A stretch of DNA of 10,878 nucleotides from UBA525 sp964589765. GTDB lineage: Archaea > Nanobdellota > Nanobdellia > Woesearchaeales > UBA525. The position numbers and the translations under genes were made by a program. The stretch is taken from positions 1-10,878 of the forward strand of contig CAZPUM010000037.1 of the NCBI GenBank assembly GCA_964589765.1, read 5' to 3'. Shown piece after piece: positions 5,879-10,878 of this stretch (positions are counted from its first letter, which is position 1; every line of letters begins with the position of its first letter). A model generated the notes under the pieces. It was not told the DNA's origin. It saw only the letters and a program-made list of their open reading frames with translations, and did no database searches.

Positions 5879-6667
5879 TCAGTCGTTATCAGTTCTTACA
5901 AAATCCAGTGTGGTACAGGCGCTTTTTTTGAATGCTTTCTCAACAACATCGATTGCCAGCTTTAGACGTTTCTCAGCATCTTTGTACTCTTCAGCTACAA
6001 GAGTGATTTTGTGCTGACCCGCGCCGAGATATATTATTTCTGATGGTGCGGAGACTTTCTCAGCTTCAACAAGCGTTTTCTTGACTTTCTCTATGCCTTT
6101 TTCTTCAAAGGTTGTTATTTTGAAAATCCCCTCAATACTGACCTGTGCCGGTTTTATTCTCTCCTTGACAACCTCCTCAATTTTTGTGGCTGTCTTTTTG
6201 TCAAGCTCTGTCTTTTCCAGAGATAGTTCTCCTTCAACTATGTCCTGGAAGGCTTCGTGAATATATTCGTACTCTTTGAAGATGTTCTTCGCGACCTCTT
6301 CGTACAGTTTCTTGGGCTCTATTTTCAGTTCTTTTGCAATGTGTACAATCAGATTCTCTGCTTTTCCTTCCTGCTTTAGAGCGGCCATCTTTTCTCTTCT
6401 CTGACGCTCGTTAACACGCCTTAAGGACAGGTCTATGTGTCCTTTTTGTGTGTCTATCCTAAGAACCTTACAAACAACCTTTCTTCCTTCCTGTACATAC
6501 TCGCGGATATTTCTTATTCTACCTGCGGTAACCTCTGAGATGTGAATCATTCCTGATTTGCCAGGGTATTCGTCGATATCACAGAAGACGCTGTTGTACT
6601 GTACACTTGTAATAGTACACAGAACCAGTTCGTCATCCTCAGGATATCCTTGTTTTGCGTAGTACAT
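5879..6667 (-). CDS. eif2a: Translation initiation factor aIF2, alpha subunit
   Basis: A 262-residue subunit of the trimeric factor that, with GTP, brings initiator tRNA to the small ribosomal subunit. The N-terminal S1-type OB fold spans about 11-84, including G-M-I-H-I-S-E-V-T (39-47) and the strongly conserved G-H-I-D-L-S-L-R-R-V-N (76-86). A helical middle domain (about 87-170) and an alpha/beta C-terminal domain that binds the gamma subunit follow. Thr47 lies where the regulated Ser51 of eukaryotic eIF2-alpha sits. Length is normal. An in-frame start 12 codons upstream exists, but ATG 6667 is preferred: it matches the usual family N-terminus and a TATA box is centred 26 bp before it, giving a leaderless message. 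It follows S27e and precedes nop10. Confidence 0.95.
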   Translation of the reverse strand: MYYAKQGYPEDDELVLCTITSVQYNSVFCDIDEYPGKSGMIHISEVTAGRIRNIREYVQEGRKVVCKVLRIDTQKGHIDLSLRRVNERQRREKMAALKQEGKAENLIVHIAKELKIEPKKLYEEVAKNIFKEYEYIHEAFQDIVEGELSLEKTELDKKTATKIEEVVKERIKPAQVSIEGIFKITTFEEKGIEKVKKTLVEAEKVSAPSEIIYLGAGQHKITLVAEEYKDAEKRLKLAIDVVEKAFKKSACTTLDFVRTDND

Positions 6668-6689
6668 ACCGTCGAGAAACAACAGGTGG

Positions 6690-6698
6690 TTTAAATAG
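6690..6698 (-). promoter_or_regulatory. Internal TATA box for aIF2-alpha
   Basis: On the minus strand it reads CTATTTAAA. It lies immediately after the S27e stop codon and is centred 26-27 bp before the aIF2-alpha ATG. This gives aIF2-alpha and nop10 their own leaderless transcript in addition to read-through from the L44e promoter. Confidence 0.5.
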
Positions 6699-6699
6699 T

Positions 6700-6879
6700 T
6701 CACTCAAGAACTTCGAGAATCTGAGCCTTGATGTCGGTTCGACCGCCTGTCGGCTTGGCCATAATTTCTCCACAAACAAGGCACTTAATCTCTTTAGATG
6801 CCTTTCCGAAAATAATCTGTTCATTTTTGCACCCGGCACATCGGACACGGATAAATTTGCTTGAAGGTTCAGTTTTCAT
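6700..6879 (-). CDS. rps27e: Small-subunit ribosomal protein S27e (eS27)
   Basis: A 59-residue zinc-ribbon protein of the 30S subunit. The zinc site is C14-x2-C17 and C33-x2-C36. The signature N-E-Q-I-I-F-G-K-A-S (19-28) and the K-C-L-V-C-G (32-37), P-T-G-G-R (43-47) and I-L-E-V-L-E (54-59) blocks match the archaeal family, and the length is typical. The ATG overlaps the L44e stop (ATGA), with GGAG 5 nt upstream, so translation is coupled to L44e. L44e-S27e-aIF2-alpha-Nop10 is a well-known archaeal gene order. Confidence 0.96.
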   Translation of the reverse strand: MKTEPSSKFIRVRCAGCKNEQIIFGKASKEIKCLVCGEIMAKPTGGRTDIKAQILEVLE

Positions 6880-7187
6880 ACGAGCTCCACCTTTTTAGTT
6901 CTAATTCCTTCTTTCTGCGTAAATGTTCTCTTACACTCAGGGCAGGTGTACCTGAAGTCGGTCTTCTTAGATAGTTTCTTACCGACCATCTTTGGCTTTG
7001 GAGGCCTGCTATAACGTCCAAGGTTTCCGAAACCCCTACGTTCACCACGCAGTTGGATTCTCATCGTGGAACCGCGGCTCATCGGGTGAGTACTGCTTCT
7101 ACCTCTGGATTTGTTAACAGCAACCTTTTGAGTGGTGTGCTTGTTACACTTCGGGCAGTGCCTCTTAACCTGCTTAGGAACCTTCAT
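6876..7187 (-). CDS. rpl44e: Large-subunit ribosomal protein L44e (eL42)
   Basis: A 103-residue protein of the 50S subunit, near the E site for deacylated tRNA. The N-terminal K-V-P-K-Q-V-K-R-H-C-P-K-C block (2-14) and the second zinc pair C-P-E-C (81-84) form the zinc ribbon. The basic middle (Arg/Gly-rich, about 28-60) contacts rRNA. Length is slightly above the usual 92-96 residues. The ATG at 7187 is centred 26-27 bp from a TATA box and has no ribosome site, so this first gene of the cluster is probably leaderless. The last codons overlap the S27e start by 4 bp. Confidence 0.96.
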   Translation of the reverse strand: MKVPKQVKRHCPKCNKHTTQKVAVNKSRGRSSTHPMSRGSTMRIQLRGERRGFGNLGRYSRPPKPKMVGKKLSKKTDFRYTCPECKRTFTQKEGIRTKKVELV

Positions 7188-7209
7188 ACACTGCGAGAAC
7201 AGTAAGGGG

Positions 7210-7218
7210 TTTATAAAG
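7210..7218 (-). promoter_or_regulatory. TATA box of the L44e-S27e-aIF2-alpha-Nop10 cluster
   Basis: Minus-strand CTTTATAAA is centred 26-27 bp upstream of the L44e ATG, the leaderless spacing seen for other genes here. Confidence 0.6.
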
Positions 7219-7345
7219 CTTATTGTCGACTAAGAAAGCTCCTAGAACAGCTTTGTCCTGAGCTAAATCAAAGACTGAGTTTGGTCTCCAATAAGGTGTC
7301 CTAACCCTGGCAAAGCAAGGTAATGTGTGAAAAAGCGCCATAGTA
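7219..7345. other. Gene-free stretch with small inverted repeats
   Basis: About 127 bp between the L44e promoter and the promoter of the next plus-strand gene. I see AAAGCT (7235-7240) pairing with AGCTTT (7249-7254), and CAAA (7269-7272) with TTTG (7280-7283). Two CTGA motifs occur (7258-7261 and 7274-7277), but without a matching C box. There is no convincing gene, tRNA or guide RNA. Confidence 0.3.
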
Positions 7346-7353
7346 TTTATAAG
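7346..7353 (+). promoter_or_regulatory. TATA box for the anchored Cys-rich protein
   Basis: TTTATAAG is centred 25-26 bp before the ATG at 7375. This spacing supports that ATG over an in-frame GTG at 7327, which lies upstream of the TATA box and so would not be transcribed. Confidence 0.55.
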
Positions 7354-7374
7354 AGATATTCTCTAAAGCCCAAT

Positions 7375-7878
7375 ATGGACAACGTGAAGGGTATTCTGAT
7401 TATTGTCTGCCTTGCTTTGGCAGCGGTTTGTTTCCTGCTGTTCATCAGGAATGGTTCGCTTTCAAACCAGGTCAGCGATGCAACATATTTGTCAAATTCT
7501 GTTCTTGACCTGTTGGAAATACAGGAAATAAAATGCCCTGCTAGTGCAGGGCGGTTTGAGCAAATTGCTGTAGAGTGCGTAAACCCTTATTTGCTGGAGA
7601 AAGATTTCAAGGGGGATGACCTCCAGCAACCGAGAGGGGATACGCCAGGTCATCTTGTTATTGTGAACAAGAATGCGCGTACATACAAATCTGAGAACTT
7701 CAGGTTTGAGTTTAATAGAGGTCTTCTTCAGAATGGGTGTACGATACCAGGAGACATCGGAAAAGATGTCACTTGTAAGTTTATCTTTGAGAATACTTGT
7801 GAGCCGGGCGATATTCTAGAGGTCTACTACGATGTAGAGCCGGGAGATAGCCGAAGGGTATTCCTTCATACTTGTTGA
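7375..7878 (+). CDS. Signal-anchored, cysteine-rich surface protein, function unknown
   Basis: A 167-residue protein with one N-terminal membrane helix (about 6-24) preceded by M-D-N-V-K-G, then an outside domain. The K-G before the helix faintly resembles a prepilin site but there is no Glu at +5, so a simple anchor is more likely. The outer part has six cysteines (54, 68, 122, 134, 142 and 167, the last residue). Residues about 92-165 look like an all-beta, Ig-like domain with P-G-D turns; Cys122-Cys134 and Cys142-Cys167 are plausible disulfides. I do not recognise the family. It is a single gene lying opposite in direction between L44e and Gins51, interrupting what is often a compact archaeal neighbourhood. 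It resembles the pilin-like protein at 132-677 in general design (anchor plus Cys-rich domain) but not in visible sequence. Its 3' end overlaps the convergent Gins51 gene by 13 bp. Confidence 0.7.
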   Translation: MDNVKGILIIVCLALAAVCFLLFIRNGSLSNQVSDATYLSNSVLDLLEIQEIKCPASAGRFEQIAVECVNPYLLEKDFKGDDLQQPRGDTPGHLVIVNKNARTYKSENFRFEFNRGLLQNGCTIPGDIGKDVTCKFIFENTCEPGDILEVYYDVEPGDSRRVFLHTC

Positions 7879-8519
7879 GGTGCTTCTAAAAGTTCGGCAC
7901 GGCCTTTTTTAATTAGAATCTGTGCGACATCATCCGGTAAAGAGGTCCTGTCCCCCTCTTGGAAAGGGCCAAACACTTCCATATTTTTCCCCACAAATTT
8001 TGGGACCACTGCAAGGAACTTAACCGCAACAAGGTCACTTTCTTCAGAGTGGCTGATTGTGTCTCCGTATGTGGTTTCTGGTTCCTCAGGCTCCTCTTCA
8101 GGAGGCTCAGGTTTGATTATTGGTTTTGGTATTCTTGAAACTGAGCTTAAAACACAGCTCCTGCTCTCCCTAAGTATGACCGCTACTTTGTCAAAAAGCT
8201 CTTTTTCAGGTCCCTGGAGGGCATCGGTGTCCACAACAGTACTTTCTGTTCTGATATGGTGTAGGGCCAGAGTAACAATTTTTCTCTCTCTTCTTTCGTA
8301 GAGCTCTTTCAGAATTTTTTGTACGTTCTGATACTCTATTTGAGCTCTTTGAGCGGTTAGGGAATGAAGACCGTCGCCTGAGTTCTCTGCGGATGTACGC
8401 TTTTCTGCAAGAAAATTCTTAACCATATCATAGAAGTCAGCTTCAAGTTCTTGAAGTTCATCCCTGCTCTTTTCACGCCTTAGAGTGTCAAAGAGTTGTT
8501 CGTATGTTATTCCGTTCAT
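7866..8519 (-). CDS. gins51: GINS complex subunit Gins51 (Sld5/Psf1-like)
   Basis: A 217-residue subunit of GINS, which joins MCM and GAN/RecJ-type Cdc45 in the archaeal replicative helicase. It has the Gins51 order: an alpha-helical A domain (about 1-125), a Pro/Glu-rich linker (131-160) and a small beta B domain (about 162-212). The B domain is the clearest evidence: V-P-K-F-V-G (172-177), then F-G-P-F-x-E-G-D (183-190), L-P-x-x-V-A (194-199) and G-R-A-E-L (206-210) are family hallmarks. The ATG at 8519 follows GGAG by 4-5 nt. Nearby archaeal genomes often place Gins51 with primase, PCNA or the L44e-S27e-aIF2-alpha-Nop10 cluster; here the cluster is just beyond one inserted gene. Primase and PCNA are not in this window. 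Confidence 0.9.
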   Translation of the reverse strand: MNGITYEQLFDTLRREKSRDELQELEADFYDMVKNFLAEKRTSAENSGDGLHSLTAQRAQIEYQNVQKILKELYERRERKIVTLALHHIRTESTVVDTDALQGPEKELFDKVAVILRESRSCVLSSVSRIPKPIIKPEPPEEEPEEPETTYGDTISHSEESDLVAVKFLAVVPKFVGKNMEVFGPFQEGDRTSLPDDVAQILIKKGRAELLEAPQQV

Positions 8520-8547
8520 CTCACTCCCCGATTTGAGGTTCTGTTCC

Positions 8548-8559
8548 TATTTTAAAAAA
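8548..8559 (-). promoter_or_regulatory. TATA-like box for Gins51
   Basis: Minus-strand TTTTTTAAAATA is centred about 34 bp before the ATG at 8519, predicting a leader of about 7-9 nt that just contains the GGAG-type ribosome site. It is back to back with the radical SAM gene promoter. Confidence 0.4.
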
Positions 8560-8582
8560 CTACTCAAAAGATTCCGGGTATC

Positions 8583-8591
8583 ATTTATAAA
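8583..8591 (+). promoter_or_regulatory. TATA box for the radical SAM gene
   Basis: ATTTATAAA is centred 26 bp before the ATG at 8613, with no Shine-Dalgarno site at a suitable distance, so the mRNA is probably leaderless. Confidence 0.6.
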
Positions 8592-8612
8592 CAGAGGGTA
8601 TGTCCGGCTATT

Positions 8613-9833
8613 ATGGCAAAGTTGGCTTTTCGAGAGATATCTTTTTTAGATAAAAAAGATTCCATCAGAGGACTGTTTCTTGGAAGGTACTACTTTGATA
8701 TTCAAAAAGAAGATTTGGAACCTATCGGTGTTGTTCAGGTAAAAGACGGCGCTCTTGTTTTCCAGGGTGTGGATGATAACTATGCCTGGAAGAGGTTCGA
8801 CCCTATACTTGACAAGGCTTTTGACAACCTGTTCCATATCAACTACAACAAACCTACTGTTTACATTCACAAAGATTCAGGCATTCCTCTGATTGGGACC
8901 AACGAGTTCGGAATCGTAGACAGGGGAAGTAACACTATTGAGATTAAACCAATGACTGGCTGTAATTTCCAGTGTCCCTTTTGTAGTGTGGACGAAGGGA
9001 AAAACAACAAGACCCATGATTACATTGTTGATTGGGAGTACCTTGTTGAGGTTGCTAAAGATGTTGCGCGGATAAAGAAGAATCCTGTGGAGTTCCACAT
9101 AGGACCCCAGGGGGAACCTCTTCTTTATCCTCAATTCGTGGAGCTTGTTCGGGGTCTGAAGAAAATCCCTCGCTGTAAGTATGTGACTGTTGTGACAAAC
9201 GGGAGTTTGCTTACAGAACAGTTAATAGACCAACTCCACGAAGCGGGGCTGGACAAGATTAATCTTTCCCTGAATGCTCTAACCCAAGAGACTGCGGATA
9301 TGATGTCGGGACGAAAGTATCCTCTTGAGCAGGTTCTCAGGATGATAAAGTACTGTGAGGGAAAGATCATGGTGATTCTTGCTCCAACAGTTGTTCCAGG
9401 TATGAATGATGCAGAACTTGACTCGCTTGTTCAGCTTGGAACTACAATCAAACATGATTTGCCTTCTATGGGTCTTCAGAACTATCTGAATTACAAGAGG
9501 GGTAGAAACCCTGTTGAGCAAAGAACTTTTGATGAGTTTTTTTCTATGCTGAAACCTCTTGAGAAAAAACATGATATGAAACTGACCGAGTTCACAGCAG
9601 AAGAGTTTGGTATTTTTGACGAACCTGAACTCGAGAAACCGTTCAAAAAACGCGATGTGATTAAGGCAAGGGTTGCCTGCCCTGCAAGATATCCTAACGA
9701 GGTCATAATGGTCGCGTCTGATAGGTGTATAACTGTGAAGGGACCCCGGGCTCATGAACTTCCTGTTGGTAGAGAGATGAAGGTTCAACTAATACGTGAC
9801 AAGCACAATATTTTCAAAGGCGTTCTAGTTTGA
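8613..9833 (+). CDS. Radical SAM enzyme with TRAM-like C-terminal domain, substrate unknown
   Basis: A 406-residue enzyme. The [4Fe-4S] cluster motif is C117-x3-C121-x2-C124. The SAM-binding G-P-Q-G-E-P-L-L (164-171, a variant of GGEP), a V-V-T-N-G-S strand (193-198) and an L-S-L-N-A strand (218-222) define the radical SAM barrel. Radical SAM enzymes cleave S-adenosylmethionine to start radical chemistry on a substrate. Residues 1-105 form an extra N-terminal domain of unknown fold. Residues about 347-406 are beta-rich and end in V-Q-L-I-R-D-K-H-N-I-F-K-G-V-L-V, which resembles a TRAM RNA-binding domain; Cys356 and Cys372 there could hold a metal. The TRAM-like end suggests RNA modification, but that is inference, and MoaA-type or peptide-modifying roles are not excluded. 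It is divergent from Gins51 and overlaps the convergent surface-protein gene by 9 bp. Confidence 0.85.
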   Translation: MAKLAFREISFLDKKDSIRGLFLGRYYFDIQKEDLEPIGVVQVKDGALVFQGVDDNYAWKRFDPILDKAFDNLFHINYNKPTVYIHKDSGIPLIGTNEFGIVDRGSNTIEIKPMTGCNFQCPFCSVDEGKNNKTHDYIVDWEYLVEVAKDVARIKKNPVEFHIGPQGEPLLYPQFVELVRGLKKIPRCKYVTVVTNGSLLTEQLIDQLHEAGLDKINLSLNALTQETADMMSGRKYPLEQVLRMIKYCEGKIMVILAPTVVPGMNDAELDSLVQLGTTIKHDLPSMGLQNYLNYKRGRNPVEQRTFDEFFSMLKPLEKKHDMKLTEFTAEEFGIFDEPELEKPFKKRDVIKARVACPARYPNEVIMVASDRCITVKGPRAHELPVGREMKVQLIRDKHNIFKGVLV

Positions 9834-10878
9834 GGTTTCGTTAACGGGAACATCTTCGCGGTCGAAAATACCTGTTACGGCATCAAAGAACCATTTGATT
9901 CCGCTCTTGATTCCGCTCCACATTCTGCTGAATAAACCTGGTTCATCAATCTCTTCTTCGACCTCTTCCTCAACCACATCATCTTGGGTTTCCTCTGTTT
10001 GGTTTTCCATGTCTGGTGGATTGACAACAGGGATTGTTACAGTAAAAATCTCTGGAAGTGGTGCGTCCTTCACAAGCACGTTTGTTGTTAGGTTAAAACT
10101 GTCTCCTGGGAAATCGATAGGTATGTCGAGGGTGTAAATGTACAGGTTTTTTGCCTGTCCCCTCTCAAGAGATATTTCTGCGAAGGAAAGACCGCTGGAC
10201 TTGGTTAAAAGGTTAGGGTATTTTTCAGTGACATCCATCGAGATGTATGTGTCGTATGTGCTCTCGATTCTAACATCAACACTGATGTTCTCTCCTCTGA
10301 CGGCAGTTTCGGGTTCTACCTCGCGAATAATTTTAACTTTGCTAATGAAAGGCTCTAAAGAGATTGTTTCCTTTGTATCGAACTTAAACACTTTTCCGCT
10401 TGGACTCTTGTATTTTCCAGAGAAATTAACATCAAAGGTTTTTGTTTGGTTAATCTGGGGAGCAATAAATGTGATTTCAGCCATGGTCTCTTTTTGGCCG
10501 TAAACTATTTTTTCTTTCTTAACTTTGACATTATTGAAAAGTTCACATTTGATATCCCCTGAGATTTCAGAGAAACTTGTTTCGTCGTTATAATTTTCTA
10601 AGTATGCTCTTACAGTTATCTCAGTTCCGGGGAAATACTCTTCCCAAGGGGGACTCACTGTGAGAGTTGGTTCCAGTTTGTCATCACGACTCACAACAAC
10701 AACATCTTTTTCTAGTGTGCTCAAAACCCCTTCAACAGTCATTGATACTTCAGCTTCTATGGTGTAAGTGCCAGGTTCTCTTGGATACAGTTCCAGTATG
10801 ACTCCTTCTTCTTCACCTTTCTTGATGTCTATCTCTGCTGTGTATTTGTCGCCGTTAATCATCAGGCCTTCAAAGTTG
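9825..10878 (-). CDS. Large surface protein with Ig-like repeats, C-terminal part (5' end outside window)
   Basis: The open frame continues past position 10878 with no stop, so only the last 351 residues or so are seen. The first ATG in the visible frame, at 10862, is probably internal. The protein looks like repeated beta-sandwich (Ig/CARDB-like) units, shown by recurring P-G-T-Y-T-I, F-P-G-T-E-I-T-V and V-R-G-E-N-I-S-V segments. There are six N-x-S/T sites (NQT, NFS, NIS, NLT, NQT, NET), fitting an exported, N-glycosylated protein. Near the end is an acidic Glu/Asp stretch (about 61 to 39 residues from the C-terminus), then an amphipathic aromatic helix (G-L-F-S-R-M-W ... W-F-F-D-A-V-T-G-I-F) and a polar tail. 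That helix might attach to the membrane surface in place of a normal anchor. Role unknown; an envelope or S-layer-associated protein is likely. Confidence 0.75.
   Translation of the reverse strand, partial: NFEGLMINGDKYTAEIDIKKGEEEGVILELYPREPGTYTIEAEVSMTVEGVLSTLEKDVVVVSRDDKLEPTLTVSPPWEEYFPGTEITVRAYLENYNDETSFSEISGDIKCELFNNVKVKKEKIVYGQKETMAEITFIAPQINQTKTFDVNFSGKYKSPSGKVFKFDTKETISLEPFISKVKIIREVEPETAVRGENISVDVRIESTYDTYISMDVTEKYPNLLTKSSGLSFAEISLERGQAKNLYIYTLDIPIDFPGDSFNLTTNVLVKDAPLPEIFTVTIPVVNPPDMENQTEETQDDVVEEEVEEEIDEPGLFSRMWSGIKSGIKWFFDAVTGIFDREDVPVNETSN

Noticed and set aside
6668..6703. 12-codon longer aIF2-alpha
   Set aside because: It spans the TATA box, overlaps the S27e stop and adds residues absent from the family.
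7219..7345. C/D box guide RNA
   Set aside because: Two CTGA motifs occur but no C box (RTGATGA) is placed to pair with them.
7327..7374. GTG start for the anchored Cys-rich protein
   Set aside because: It lies upstream of the TATA box that is correctly spaced for ATG 7375, so it would not be in the mRNA.
1..10878. CRISPR array, insertion sequence or integrase site
   Set aside because: No regularly spaced direct repeats, transposase or recombinase motifs, or flanking terminal repeats were seen.

Overview
This window is archaeal chromosome, probably from a small-genome DPANN-type lineage (Woesearchaeota/Pacearchaeota-like). The archaeal call is firm: it holds ribosomal proteins L44e and S27e, translation factor aIF2-alpha, the H/ACA RNP protein Nop10, the replication factor Gins51, FlaI/FlaJ-type pilus genes and archaeal TATA boxes. 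The lineage is inferred from gene compactness, the style of the aIF2-alpha sequence and the abundance of small cysteine-rich surface proteins.

Layout. Positions 1-1132 (minus strand) form a tight three-gene operon: a His-rich four-helix membrane protein, a cysteine-rich pilin-like membrane-anchored protein, and a lipoprotein cut by the window edge. Positions 1133-1463 carry no gene. They hold a symmetric TATA box that could serve both strands, a set of strong hairpins and a two-way T-tract, and are the best candidate for an uncharacterised structured RNA. Positions 1464-5086 (minus) encode the core of a type IV pilus/Tad-like machine: a FlaI/TadA-type ATPase followed by a two-module FlaJ/TadC-type membrane platform. 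A coiled-coil protein (5226-5729, plus) is divergent from them.

Positions 5722-7187 (minus) are the translation/RNA cluster L44e, S27e, aIF2-alpha, Nop10. A cysteine-rich anchored surface protein (7375-7878, plus) separates this cluster from Gins51 (7866-8519, minus), which is often close to these genes in other archaea. A radical SAM enzyme with a TRAM-like C-terminus (8613-9833, plus) follows, and then the end of a large glycosylation-site-rich surface protein (9825-10878, minus) that runs off the window.

Gene expression looks two-mode. Six genes have a TATA box centred 25-27 bp before the start codon and so should give leaderless mRNAs. Genes inside operons, the ATPase and probably Gins51 use Shine-Dalgarno sites instead. 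All three convergent gene pairs overlap at their 3' ends by 8-13 bp. Functionally the window mixes a cell-envelope module (pilus motor, pilin-like and disulfide-rich surface proteins) with core replication and translation genes.
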